Positions 27,416 through 35,759 are shown, counted from the stretch's first letter. The stretch: 46,584 nucleotides of DNA from SAR202 cluster bacterium Io17-Chloro-G7 (GCA_002817055.1 MUCU01000056.1:1-46584), one strand, 5' to 3'. A program made the numbers and translations. The notes: generated by a model from the letters alone, not told the origin.

Positions 27416-27916
27416 GTTAGGCGCAACAAATTGCCAGGCGTGGGCTGCTCCGTATTTCATTTTTCTGATTAACTTCATTAGCGTAAATCGTCAAATCGCA
27501 AAAAGGTTTCGTAAACAGATATTCTCCCGATTTTTCCAAATTCAGAGCTGAAAGTCCCCGGCGTGTTCGAACCACTTGCCAGGACAGCCAATTGCCACAG
27601 CTCTGATTCACTTGGAACGTATGGCAACACCGGAAGCGAATGGCAACAAGCAAATGGCGACAGTGGAAGTCAATGTTATCGCCGGTGTTACAAAGTGTCA
27701 GGAGAATGCCATCACATTCGCAAGCGTTACGTGGTTTGGGTGCGGTTGCAGTAATTATTACAAGATTAGTCACCACAGCATCGGGGAGTCAAACTCGTTG
27801 CGCCTGCGAAACCAGAATGTTGGTCCGATAGCTGGAAACTACCCTAAATTAAGCAGCATCGATTAAGTATCGCTGGCTGATAAATGTGCGTGACCCTGGG
27901 CGTGAACCTGTTTTTG
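27416..27916. other. 501-base divergent spacer, no convincing gene
   Basis: This stretch lies between the operon promoter on the minus strand and the pncB promoter on the plus strand. Open frames exist (for example 27417-27776 on minus and 27576-27866 on plus), but they have no family resemblance and overlap on both strands. A GTTCGAACC at 27565-27573 resembles a tRNA T-loop, but no other tRNA arms are found. I see no repeat or transposon sequence. Confidence 0.5.
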
Positions 27917-27946
27917 TTGACAGACCTTTTGAGGGCACAAGATAAT
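27917..27946 (+). promoter_or_regulatory. Near-consensus sigma-70-like promoter of pncB
   Basis: TTGACA (27917-27922) and GATAAT (27941-27946) are separated by 18 bases. Transcription would start near 27953. It lies downstream of a possible longer start at 27884, so it supports ATG 28007 as the real pncB start and gives a leader of about 55 bases. Confidence 0.8.
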
Positions 27947-28006
27947 AGTGCCCAACTATCAAATATACAATCTTTACCCCTTTCGCTGGGCGATGGATTA
28001 TTGCTA

Positions 28007-29386
28007 ATGGAACATCCCGACCTTCCCCTGCCTGTAGACGACTTGGGCTTGTTTGCCGACTTGTACGAGTTGACCATGGCCCAAGCCTATTTCGACCAAG
28101 GAATGGCTCAACCGGCCACCTTTAGCTTGTTCATTCGCAACTATCCCGCAGACCGGGGTTATTTCGTGGCGGCCGGATTGCAAGACGTCCTGGAATATCT
28201 GGCCAACCTAAGCTTCAGTCCGTCCAGCGTAGATTATTTACGGTCGTTGGGTTCCTTTTCCGACGAATTCTTGGAATTCCTCAGTGCCCTGAGATTCACC
28301 GGCAGCGTGAGGGCCATTCCCGAAGGCCGAATATTCTTCGCCGATGAGCCTCCGTTGGAGGTGACCGCTCCGATCATCGAAGCCCAGTTGGTGGAAACTT
28401 TCATCGTCAACCAGATCAACCTCCAAACTCTGCTGGCAACCAAGGCCTCTCGCTGTGTTTGGGCAGCGCCTGGCAAGACTATAAGCGACTTTGCGTCCCG
28501 GCGCACTCAGGGGACCGACGCAGCACTGAAAATGGCACGATGCAGCTACATTGGGGGGTTCCAGTCAACCAGTAACGTCCTCGCCGCCAAGCGCTACGGA
28601 ATTCCGCCTGCAGGCACTATGGCTCACTCTTTCGTTTCCAGTTTCGCTAGCGAGTTGGAAGCATTCAGAGCCTACGCTCAAGCATTCCCCGGCCGCTCCA
28701 TCCTGTTGCTTGACACTCACGATACTGTCAATGGGGCACACACGGCGGCGAAAGTGGCCAAGGAGATGGAGTCCGAAGGTCACCGTCTTGTGGGGGTGCG
28801 CCTTGATTCGGGCGATTTCGAGTCTTTAAGCCGTCAAGTGCGCCGGATATTGGATGAATCGAACCTGGGCTACGTTAGGATCGTGGCAAGCGGGGGCCTG
28901 GACGAATTTGAGTTGGAAAGTTTGTACAGGGCCGATGCGCCCATTGACATGTACGGGGTGGGCACCAAGGCTGGGGTTTCCGCCGATGCTCCATGGTCGG
29001 ACATGGCTTACAAGCTGGTATGCTACGACGGTCGTGGTGTCATGAAACTTAGCGTGGACAAGGAGTCGAAGCCCGGTGCTAAGCAGGTCTTTCGTTTCAC
29101 TGGCGGTAATGGCAAAGACGGCAACGGCGAATTTGTTGAAGACGTTGTGGGATTACAAGACGAAAACATGGAAGGTTCGGAGCCGTTGCTCCGCCAGGTG
29201 ATGACCGATGGACGCTTGTCCAGCCCACATCCATCACTATCCCAAGTCCGGGAGCAATTCGAAAAAGACTTCGCCAAGCTGGACGACAAGCACAAAGCGC
29301 TTTCCGACCCGCCAAAATACCCTGTATCTTTTAGCCAAGAGTTGGACCGAATGACAACTCAAGTACGAAAGGAATTATCGGGTTAA
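28007..29386 (+). CDS. pncB: Nicotinate phosphoribosyltransferase
   Basis: PncB joins nicotinate and PRPP to form nicotinate mononucleotide, the entry step of NAD salvage. From ATG 28007 it has 459 residues; an earlier in-frame ATG at 27884 is rejected because the promoter lies inside it and the family begins near LGLFADLYELTMAQAYFDQ. Other signatures are the middle GTMAHSFVSSF (catalytic His), DTHDTVNGAHTA, VGVRLDSGDF (PRPP/phosphate site) and YGVGTKAGVS. A clear promoter precedes it. It stands alone between the SAM regulon and the ETF gene. NAD demand by AhcY is a possible link but not shown. Confidence 0.95.
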   Translation: MEHPDLPLPVDDLGLFADLYELTMAQAYFDQGMAQPATFSLFIRNYPADRGYFVAAGLQDVLEYLANLSFSPSSVDYLRSLGSFSDEFLEFLSALRFTGSVRAIPEGRIFFADEPPLEVTAPIIEAQLVETFIVNQINLQTLLATKASRCVWAAPGKTISDFASRRTQGTDAALKMARCSYIGGFQSTSNVLAAKRYGIPPAGTMAHSFVSSFASELEAFRAYAQAFPGRSILLLDTHDTVNGAHTAAKVAKEMESEGHRLVGVRLDSGDFESLSRQVRRILDESNLGYVRIVASGGLDEFELESLYRADAPIDMYGVGTKAGVSADAPWSDMAYKLVCYDGRGVMKLSVDKESKPGAKQVFRFTGGNGKDGNGEFVEDVVGLQDENMEGSEPLLRQVMTDGRLSSPHPSLSQVREQFEKDFAKLDDKHKALSDPPKYPVSFSQELDRMTTQVRKELSG

Positions 29387-29504
29387 ATACGCCACCTCCC
29401 GGCAAACAGCAGCGGCCCGAAAGCCGGGGCGGGAGAACGATGCTTGGTATCCCTTACCGTTAGACTTGATACACATTGGTGTCCGGAAAGGAAATAGCTT
29501 ACCT

Positions 29505-31358
29505 ATGAAGATTGCTGTATGCGTAAAGTACGTGCCAGTCGTTTCCCGCATCCAATTCGACTACGAGCAGAAGACCATCATTCGGGATGGTGTGCCCTCT
29601 GAGATCAACCCCTTCGACCTGTTGGGGTTGGTGCGGGCCGTTGAATTGAAATCCGCCCCGGACGACCAAGTTGTAGTCATATCAATGGGACCGCCCAACG
29701 CTAAGGAGGGTTTAACCCAATGCCTGGCTTTGGGGGCTGACAGGGCCGTTCTGATTAGCGACAGAGCACTTGCCGGGTCCGACACGTTGGCCACCGCCCG
29801 CGCCCTTGCCTTGGCCTTGGGCCGGGAGGAGCCGGACTTGATCATTTGCGGCCGGAACAGCGCCGACGCTGAGACCGGTCAGGTAGGACCCGAAATAGCG
29901 GAATTGATGAGCATTCCCCACGTTGGTCAAGTACGGAAGCTGGACCTAGAGGCGGAAAACAAAGCCTTCCTAGCCGAGAGAGTAACCGACGAAGGCTACC
30001 AGGTGATCCGATGCCCTCTTCCGGCGTTGGCTTGCGTGACCGAGGGCGTCGCTGCCGAGACCTACCCCGGCAGGGACGAGTTGGCCCAAGCGGAAAAAAT
30101 GCCAGTGGAAGAACTGAACTGCGCCCAACTCTCCTCGGATCCATCCCAGTTCGGCGCTGAGGGTTCACCCACCTACGTCCAAGACATCCGGCTGGTGGAA
30201 CCCGACCGGTTGGGCATGATCATAGAGGCCGACTCCCCCACGGCTTCGGCAGCCCAAATTGCGGATCTACTAAAAAGCCGGCTGCTGGAATTAAGTGACG
30301 GGGAAGGCACACCGACCACGGCCGCCAACGCTAATACCAGATATCCCGATAGCCGCAACCGGAGCATTTGGGTGGTGGCCGAAACTTTTCAAGGGGGACT
30401 GCGCCGGGTAACCCTGGAAATGCTGGGCAAAGCTCGGGAATTGACCGCCACGACTAAGAGCGAAGTTGCCGCCGTGTTGTTGGGCAAGCCCGATGAAGAG
30501 TTGATCGCCGAGCTGGCGGCCCAAGGGGCGGACCGTGTATTGACTCTGGACAACACTTCCATTGGCCCAGTGTACTGTGTGACCGTAGCTCATGCGTTGG
30601 CCCAAGCCATACAGGATTCCCAGCCCTATGCCGTGCTCTTCGCCTCGACCGCCGACGGCCGGGACTTGGCGTCCCGGATTGCTGCCCGGCTTTCTTTAGG
30701 CCTGACTGGAGACGCCATCGACCTGGAGATCGACGATGAAGGCCGGTTGGTGCAGCTAAAACCTGCGTTGGGGGGAAATGTTTTGGCCCCCATATTGTCG
30801 AAAACAGTGCCCAACATGGTGACCATGCGTCCCGGACTTCTGACGCCTACGGATCCGGAGCCCAACGCCAAGGCCCTAGTGGAGGCTCTGGGCATTGCGG
30901 GAGAAGCCAGTGACGACATTCAACTGGTGGAAGAGCGATTGGAAGAAGACCCGGGCGGGATAGCTCTCTCCCAAGCGCCCGTGGTCTTGGGCGTGGGAAT
31001 GGGAATTGGAGGAGTGGAAAATCTACCCACGATGTACAGCATGGCCAGCGCAATCGGCGCGAGTATCGCGACAACCCGCAATACGGTACACTCGGGATGG
31101 CTGGCTCACCAGATTCAGGTTGGCATCAGCGGTCGAACCATTGCGCCAAAAGTATACCTGGCGGTGGGTATACGGGGCGCCTTCAACCACACAGTGGGTA
31201 TCCAGAAGGCCGGCGTAATTATCGCTATCAATAAGAACCGCCGGGCGGCGATTTTCAAAGCTGCCGACTACGGGATTATCGGCGATTGGGAAGAATATCT
31301 GCCACCCCTGATCGAAGCGCTAAAGCCGGTTTTGGCCGATTTAACTCTGGCGAACTGA
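29505..31358 (+). CDS. Single-chain electron transfer flavoprotein (EtfB-EtfA fusion)
   Basis: ETF carries electrons from acyl-CoA and other dehydrogenases to the respiratory chain. The two subunits, normally separate, are joined in one 617-residue chain. Residues 1-260 are EtfB, with the start MKIAVCVKYVP and the AMP-site signature CGRNSADAETGQVGPEIAE at 115-133. A Thr/Ala-rich linker follows at about 261-285, then EtfA at 286-617. The EtfA FAD domain has TTRNTVHSGW at 523-532 and VGISGRTIAPKVYLAVGIRG at 539-558, with NHTVG (561-565) and AINKN following. The usual Asp of RxxVDAG is His528 here; the Arg and the His after the glycine loop are kept. AAAGGA before ATG 29505 supports the start. 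The two acyl-CoA dehydrogenases downstream are likely partners. Confidence 0.93.
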   Translation: MKIAVCVKYVPVVSRIQFDYEQKTIIRDGVPSEINPFDLLGLVRAVELKSAPDDQVVVISMGPPNAKEGLTQCLALGADRAVLISDRALAGSDTLATARALALALGREEPDLIICGRNSADAETGQVGPEIAELMSIPHVGQVRKLDLEAENKAFLAERVTDEGYQVIRCPLPALACVTEGVAAETYPGRDELAQAEKMPVEELNCAQLSSDPSQFGAEGSPTYVQDIRLVEPDRLGMIIEADSPTASAAQIADLLKSRLLELSDGEGTPTTAANANTRYPDSRNRSIWVVAETFQGGLRRVTLEMLGKARELTATTKSEVAAVLLGKPDEELIAELAAQGADRVLTLDNTSIGPVYCVTVAHALAQAIQDSQPYAVLFASTADGRDLASRIAARLSLGLTGDAIDLEIDDEGRLVQLKPALGGNVLAPILSKTVPNMVTMRPGLLTPTDPEPNAKALVEALGIAGEASDDIQLVEERLEEDPGGIALSQAPVVLGVGMGIGGVENLPTMYSMASAIGASIATTRNTVHSGWLAHQIQVGISGRTIAPKVYLAVGIRGAFNHTVGIQKAGVIIAINKNRRAAIFKAADYGIIGDWEEYLPPLIEALKPVLADLTLAN

Positions 31359-31366
31359 CCGGCTTT
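31322..31366 (+). terminator. Possible terminator at the end of the ETF gene
   Basis: AAAGCCGGT (31322-31330) and ACCGGCTTT (31358-31366) pair perfectly over nine bases, with a 27-base loop, followed by further U residues. The left arm is inside the final codons and the right arm begins at the stop codon. The long loop makes it weaker than a standard terminator. Confidence 0.45.
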
Positions 31367-31425
31367 TTATGTTTTAACCTGGCCGAGAAGCACTTTATCA
31401 AAGATAGGGATACCTCTCTTTCAGC

Positions 31426-31489
31426 GAACCTGGGAACCAAAAAGCCCTCGAACCCGGGAACTCAAAAGCCCTCCTTTCGTGAAGGAGGG
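31426..31489 (+). repeat. Tandem 24-base duplication followed by a hairpin
   Basis: Two adjacent 24-base copies (31426-31449 and 31450-31473) match at 21 of 24 positions; each ends AAAAGCCCTC. Overlapping the second copy, CCCTCCTT (31469-31476) and AAGGAGGG (31482-31489) form a perfect 8-bp hairpin with a five-base loop. It resembles a small repetitive palindromic element. No T-run follows on either side. Confidence 0.6.
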
Positions 31490-31660
31490 TTGGGAGGATT
31501 TGGAACACCGCCGGACACCCCGGTTTGGATTTATCAGGCAACGTAACGGCCAATCATTGTTTCCTGGGTTGCCGATCTCTCCGGGTAAATGGGTTTCTTC
31601 AAGTCTCTTCCAAATTTCCACCCTGACTTTATCCCGGCGACGCAAGGCAACCCTTTCCTC

Positions 31661-31689
31661 TTGACACCGTTGTTAGGGCGCAGCACAAT
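31661..31689 (+). promoter_or_regulatory. Sigma-70-like promoter before acyl-CoA dehydrogenase 1
   Basis: TTGACA (31661-31666), a 17-base spacer and CACAAT (31684-31689; four of six matches). The predicted start near 31696 leaves an 84-base leader before the ATG at 31780. It would separate the dehydrogenase group from the ETF transcript. Confidence 0.6.
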
Positions 31690-31779
31690 GGCAATTGCGG
31701 AATCGATTGTTTAATTAATGCCGTAATTTAGGCACGAAGTTGCCTTAAAAATCGGATAATGGACACACAGAGGTAAACC

Positions 31780-32982
31780 ATGGACTTTGGACTAACCGCT
31801 GAGCAAGAATCCCTTCGCGATGAAGTGGCCCAATTCATTCGGGAGAACGTCACGCCCGAGGTAATGTCCGAGCTGGAGAGTTCCTTGGAAGGTGGGCGAG
31901 GTTCCCACTACGACGCTCTGATGCAGAAAGTGGCGGACAATGGTTGGGTGGGCATAAGCTGGCCTACCGAGTATGGTGGCCAGGGCGGCAGCCGCATTGA
32001 CCAGTATATTGTCGAAGAAGAGTTCGCTCGCGTCGGGATTGGTGTGGGCGGAGCAGGCAGCGGCGCCCCGGCCATCTTGATGGCGGGGACAGAAGAACAA
32101 AAGAAGGAGTTCCTGCCAGGCCTGTTGTCGGGCAAGATAATTTTCGCGCTGGGATTTACCGAACCTCAAGCCGGAGCCGACTTGGCCGGCCTGCAATGCC
32201 GAGCCGTCAGGGACGGCGATGAATTCGTTATCAACGGCCAAAAGATGTACACATCGGCGGCACACTACGCCACTCATATTTATATGATGTGCCGTACCGA
32301 CCCCGATGCTCCCCGGCACCGGGGCATCTCCATCTTCCTGATCCCCATGGACACTCCGGGAATCACCGTGCGACCTCTTTGGACAATCCAGAGCGACCCC
32401 CCGGCGCCTGTCGGCACCACCTATGGCATGCCGCGCACCAACGAGGTATTTTTCGAGAACGTAAGGATTCCAGTCTCGACCATGTTGGGCGAGGAAAACC
32501 AGGGGTGGTACGTGGGAGCCATGGGTTTGAACTTGGACCGCGTGGGCGCCAGCCGGTACCTGATTTCGGTACGCCGGGACGAGGACATTGTCAACTGGAT
32601 CAAAGAGAACAAGGTGGACGGCCACTCCTTAGCCGACGACCCGGCGGTTCGGGACAAGCTGGCCGAACTTTGGATTGAGGCTCAGGTCTGCCGCCTCATG
32701 ACCCTCCGGAGCATGTCCATAGTAGAACGGGACGGTAATTTTACCTACGAAGGCGCAGCGGAAAAGGTGTGGGCGCCAGAGCACGGTGTGAGAACCACCG
32801 AGACGATCAGCCAGATTTTGGGCCCTTACGCCCAATTGCTGAACGGCTCCGAAGAAGCGATTGAGGACGGTCTCTTCGCCCACAATTTGATGGGGTCGTT
32901 CCAATCCGGAATCAACCACGGCAGCGTTCAAGTTATGCGCGACCAAATGGCCCGCCGCGGCCTCGGCTTGCCCAGAGGTTAA
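31780..32982 (+). CDS. Acyl-CoA dehydrogenase, first paralogue
   Basis: These FAD enzymes introduce a double bond between C2 and C3 of acyl-CoAs and pass electrons to ETF. The 400-residue product has the three-domain layout: a helical N-terminus, then WPTEYGGQGGS, the central LGFTEPQAGADLAGLQCRAV flavin-binding region with FVINGQKMYTSAAHYA, and a helical C-terminus ending MARRGLGLPRG. At the C-terminal catalytic position many members have IEGGTSEIQR; here it reads INHGSVQVMR, so the usual Glu is absent. An Asp in GLNLDRVGAS sits where isovaleryl-CoA dehydrogenases carry their Glu in helix G. Substrate is unknown. A cupin and a second dehydrogenase follow. Confidence 0.92.
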   Translation: MDFGLTAEQESLRDEVAQFIRENVTPEVMSELESSLEGGRGSHYDALMQKVADNGWVGISWPTEYGGQGGSRIDQYIVEEEFARVGIGVGGAGSGAPAILMAGTEEQKKEFLPGLLSGKIIFALGFTEPQAGADLAGLQCRAVRDGDEFVINGQKMYTSAAHYATHIYMMCRTDPDAPRHRGISIFLIPMDTPGITVRPLWTIQSDPPAPVGTTYGMPRTNEVFFENVRIPVSTMLGEENQGWYVGAMGLNLDRVGASRYLISVRRDEDIVNWIKENKVDGHSLADDPAVRDKLAELWIEAQVCRLMTLRSMSIVERDGNFTYEGAAEKVWAPEHGVRTTETISQILGPYAQLLNGSEEAIEDGLFAHNLMGSFQSGINHGSVQVMRDQMARRGLGLPRG

Positions 32983-33015
32983 AGCAACCGGAGCTGAACG
33001 TAAAGGAGCCCCGCC

Positions 33016-33399
33016 ATGACGACGCCTCAAATCAAGGTTTTTCGGGGAGAGGACCACAGTCAACCTGATACGGAGCAAACTTCAGGCATGTCTCGACAAG
33101 AATTGGCCGCGACCGCCAGCAGTTGGGTAGGTATGGTGCGAATATCGCCAGGTATGGTTTCCGGTTGGCACCACCAAGGAGACAATGACTCCTATATTTA
33201 CGTGGTGTCCGGCCGCGCCCGTGGCGAATTCGGATCTGGTGGCAAGGAACATGTTGAAGCTGGGCCGGGGGAAGTGATTCATGTCCCAAAGCACATCGTC
33301 CACCGTGAAATCAACCCCGCAGATCAGGAGACTTTGACCTTCCTCGTGCGGGTTGGGCTTGAGCCTTATGTGGTAAACGTAGATGGACCCCAAGGGTGA
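33016..33399 (+). CDS. Small cupin-domain protein
   Basis: The 127-residue product is one conserved beta-barrel cupin. Motif 1 is GWHHQGDNDSYIYVVSGRARGEFG and motif 2 is GPGEVIHVPKHIVHREINP, giving three likely metal-binding His (two adjacent in HH, one in VHRE). The Glu of motif 1, usual in metal cupins, is not in its normal place. There is no signal peptide. AAAGGAG precedes the ATG. It lies between two acyl-CoA dehydrogenases on the same strand, suggesting a related substrate or a small-molecule sensor. No specific reaction can be assigned. Confidence 0.85.
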   Translation: MTTPQIKVFRGEDHSQPDTEQTSGMSRQELAATASSWVGMVRISPGMVSGWHHQGDNDSYIYVVSGRARGEFGSGGKEHVEAGPGEVIHVPKHIVHREINPADQETLTFLVRVGLEPYVVNVDGPQG

Positions 33400-33494
33400 C
33401 CGAATAATATTATTGGCCGTGCGGGTGATTCTGGGATAGCTAGGTCGCCCTCAAGCCACACACCGCCCTCATAATAATTAGGAAAGGAATACCC

Positions 33495-34670
33495 ATGGAC
33501 GTACTGCCCTCAGAAGAAGAACAAATGCTGAAAAACCTGGCCAGGGAATTTCTGGAAGGGGAGTGTCCCCCCAGTTTGGCCAGGGCCATGGAATTGGACG
33601 AAGTTGGCTACCCTCCGGAGCTTTGGAAAAAAATGGCCGAATTGGGTTGGACCGGCCTTGCCCTTCCGGAAGAGTATGGTGGCCAGGGGATGCCCTTGAC
33701 TTACCTGGCGATAATTCTGGAAGAAGCTGGACGGGCCATTGCTCCAGTGCCGCTCCATAGCACTATGATGACGGCTTTGACCCTTGCCGAGCACGCCAGT
33801 GAGGAACAAAAGAAGGAAATTTTGCCCAGAGTGTGCAGCGGCAGCTTGATCCTTACTTGGGCCTTCACCGAGGCCGACCCCAGGTTTATTCCAGAAGCAG
33901 TCAATATCCAGACCACCGAGGATGGCGACCACCTCGTTCTCTCCGGCACCAAGATGTTCGTGGACAACCTGGGCGCAGCCGAGATTTGTTTGGTGGCCTG
34001 CCGCACCGCACCAGCGTCAGATGACAACGAGGGTATCTCCCTGTTGTTGGTGGACACGCGGAGCCCAGGAATCTCCAACACCCACTTGACCACCTTGGCC
34101 AAGGACAAGCAAAGCCGCGTCACCTTCGACGGGGTCCGAGTACCCAAGGGAAATTTAGTCGGTGGATTGAACCAAGGTTGGCCCATAGTTCAATGGATGT
34201 TGGAGCGAGGGACCGCTCTGTTATGTGCCCAAATGGTGGGCGCTACCAGGAAAGACGCCGACATGGCAATTGAATACGCCAAAAACCGAGTCGCATTCGG
34301 AAGGCCGATCGGTTCCTTCCAATCGATACAACACCTTTGTGCCGATATGACTATCTGGGTGGACGGTGCCCAGATGCTTACCTATGAGGCATTGTGGAAA
34401 ATTGATCAAGGCATGCCTGCCGGGGTGGAGGTGTCCCAAGCCAAAGCCTTCTGCAATGACAAGTGCGAAGCCGTAGTCCGGTCCTCCCAGTCCATCCATG
34501 GCGGCATCGGCTTCATGATGGAGTTCGATCTGCATCTATGGTTCCGCAGGGTAACATCGTGGACCTTGCGATTGGGGACCAGCTTCGAGCACCGGGCCAA
34601 CGTTGCTAGGGCGCTTTTGGATAGCCCGGGACAGGTCCGGTTGGGTTTGCCCCTGGTTCCGGCGCCGTAA
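33495..34670 (+). CDS. Acyl-CoA dehydrogenase, second paralogue
   Basis: The 391-residue product has the acyl-CoA dehydrogenase layout, with LPEEYGGQGMPLTYLAIILEE, LTWAFTEADPRF in the flavin region, and the C-terminal NRVAFGRPIGSFQSIQH. The end reads SIHGGIGFMMEFDLHLWFRR, a pattern typical of subfamilies forming mixed alpha2-beta2 complexes, such as the steroid side-chain FadE pairs of actinobacteria. Sequence differs clearly from the first paralogue. With the first paralogue two genes upstream it may form a heterotetramer; that is inference. Ribosome binding site AGGAAAGGA precedes ATG 33495. Confidence 0.91.
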   Translation: MDVLPSEEEQMLKNLAREFLEGECPPSLARAMELDEVGYPPELWKKMAELGWTGLALPEEYGGQGMPLTYLAIILEEAGRAIAPVPLHSTMMTALTLAEHASEEQKKEILPRVCSGSLILTWAFTEADPRFIPEAVNIQTTEDGDHLVLSGTKMFVDNLGAAEICLVACRTAPASDDNEGISLLLVDTRSPGISNTHLTTLAKDKQSRVTFDGVRVPKGNLVGGLNQGWPIVQWMLERGTALLCAQMVGATRKDADMAIEYAKNRVAFGRPIGSFQSIQHLCADMTIWVDGAQMLTYEALWKIDQGMPAGVEVSQAKAFCNDKCEAVVRSSQSIHGGIGFMMEFDLHLWFRRVTSWTLRLGTSFEHRANVARALLDSPGQVRLGLPLVPAP

Positions 34671-34717
34671 CATTTACGGTCGAGCAGCGTACAATCTGAT
34701 CCTTTGGAGAGCAATAG

Positions 34718-34921
34718 ATGGCTAAAGACCCGGTGTGCGGAAAAGAAATCGACGAAGACCAAGCCCGAAACCAGACGGGCCAAACCATGCACGGAGCGAC
34801 TGAGGTCGACCCAAATCAGGGCACTCGCATGTTCCACAATGGGCTGTGGATGTACTTCTGCGGCTTGGAGTGCCGGAGCAAGTTCATGGCCAGCCCCGAA
34901 ACTTACTTGGCTCAGGCCTGA
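34718..34921 (+). CDS. YHS-domain protein
   Basis: YHS domains are short Cys-rich modules found in metal-transport proteins and oxygenases, thought to bind metal. The 67-residue product is one domain. It has MAKDPVCGKEID at the start, then FHNGLWMYFCGLECRSKFMASPETYL, with the Cys pattern of the family (Cys of DPVCG, then FC and EC). GGAGAG precedes the ATG. It lies between dehydrogenase 2 and the isochorismatase-fold gene on the same strand. The function is unknown. Confidence 0.85.
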   Translation: MAKDPVCGKEIDEDQARNQTGQTMHGATEVDPNQGTRMFHNGLWMYFCGLECRSKFMASPETYLAQA

Positions 34922-35000
34922 AACTGGGCGGTCGATACTATTTGAGGTTACAGACTTGAAGTCTTTCTTAGAGCCTAAACTCGCCAAAAGGAGATAATTT

Positions 35001-35603
35001 ATGGCCGACCCCATTCAATTGGACCCTAAAAAGACCTGTCTTATATTGATTGACATGATCAATGCGGTGGCCAAAGGCGCAGGCCCTCCCTACGACGTGC
35101 CCGCCAATCGACAGGGAGTAATCGATAACTTTCAGAAGTTGGTTGCCCATTGCCGATCGGTAGGAACACCCATGATTTTCATCACCACCCACCGGCGCCC
35201 CGACAACGCCGACGCACCGAAAACAGTCTCCGATGTTGGCGGTGGCGGCGTTGCGCCAATGATTGGCGGCACCACACCCACCGAGTTCATCGACGAACTG
35301 CTGCCGACGGCGGACGACTGGGTGGTGGTCAAGCCCCGGTTTACTGCTTTCTACGGCACCAACGTGGAGGCCATACTCAAGACCCTGGGCACCGAGACAA
35401 TATTGGTGGGTGGGATTTCCACACAGCGGAGCGTGGAAGGCACTGCCAGGGACGCGAAAAACCGGGACATTCAGTGCGTTGTGGTCAGCGACTGCTGCAC
35501 CGCCGGCGAAATCGATGTTCACCAGATGACCATTGACCACGTGCTGCCCTTGTTGGTGCAGGTGCGGAACACGGATGAGGTCATTGCGGGATTGCACTCC
35601 TAA
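35001..35603 (+). CDS. Isochorismatase-fold hydrolase with Ser in place of the catalytic Cys
   Basis: The family includes amidohydrolases (nicotinamidase, N-carbamoylsarcosine amidase) and isochorismatase proper. The 200-residue product has the core features: LILIDMINAV with Asp18, VVVKPRFTAFYGTN with Lys111, and the loop VGGISTQRSVEGTARDA. In amidohydrolases that loop reads (A/S)TxxCVExTARDA; here Ser144 replaces the Cys. Isochorismatase-type members also lack it (Gly in EntB), so a non-thiol mechanism or altered chemistry is plausible. AAAGGAG upstream supports the ATG. A strong bidirectional terminator follows at 35722-35759. Confidence 0.88.
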   Translation: MADPIQLDPKKTCLILIDMINAVAKGAGPPYDVPANRQGVIDNFQKLVAHCRSVGTPMIFITTHRRPDNADAPKTVSDVGGGGVAPMIGGTTPTEFIDELLPTADDWVVVKPRFTAFYGTNVEAILKTLGTETILVGGISTQRSVEGTARDAKNRDIQCVVVSDCCTAGEIDVHQMTIDHVLPLLVQVRNTDEVIAGLHS

Positions 35604-35721
35604 ACATTTGCGCTTTGCCCAGGTGGCCTGCCCTTGTAGCCAAGGTCGGCCAAGATACCCGGTTCTTCTTTCGCTCCAAATTGGTTCCCCAGTTATAAAC
35701 CCGATAAATTCTAGAGGGCAT

Positions 35722-35759
35722 AAAAAACTACCCCGCTCAATTGAGCGGGGTAGTTTTTT
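35722..35759. terminator. Perfect bidirectional terminator
   Basis: A 38-base perfect palindrome with arms AAAAAACTACCCCGCTCAA and TTGAGCGGGGTAGTTTTTT gives a GC-rich stem flanked by A-run and U-run on both strands. It lies between the convergent isochorismatase-fold gene (plus) and the luciferase-like gene (minus), so it should stop transcription from both sides. Confidence 0.95.

Larger units (their letters stand above)
31359..31779 (+). other. 421-base gap before the first acyl-CoA dehydrogenase
   Basis: Beyond the ETF terminator arm, the 24-base tandem and its hairpin, the gap has one promoter candidate (listed separately). Short open frames here have no family resemblance. Sequence from about 31490 to 31655 has no structure that I can see. 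Confidence 0.5.

Noticed and set aside
27565..27573. GTTCGAACC resembling a tRNA T-loop
   Set aside because: The flanking bases do not pair as a T-stem and no acceptor, D or anticodon arm was found on either strand.
27417..27776. Minus-strand open frame of 119 codons in the mtnA-pncB spacer
   Set aside because: No domain resemblance; overlapping frames on the other strand are equally open, so it is likely chance.
27884..28006. Earlier pncB start adding 41 residues
   Set aside because: A near-consensus promoter lies inside it and the added residues do not fit the family N-terminus.
31792..32625. Minus-strand open frame of 277 codons
   Set aside because: It is fully inside the acyl-CoA dehydrogenase gene on the opposite strand, with no family match.
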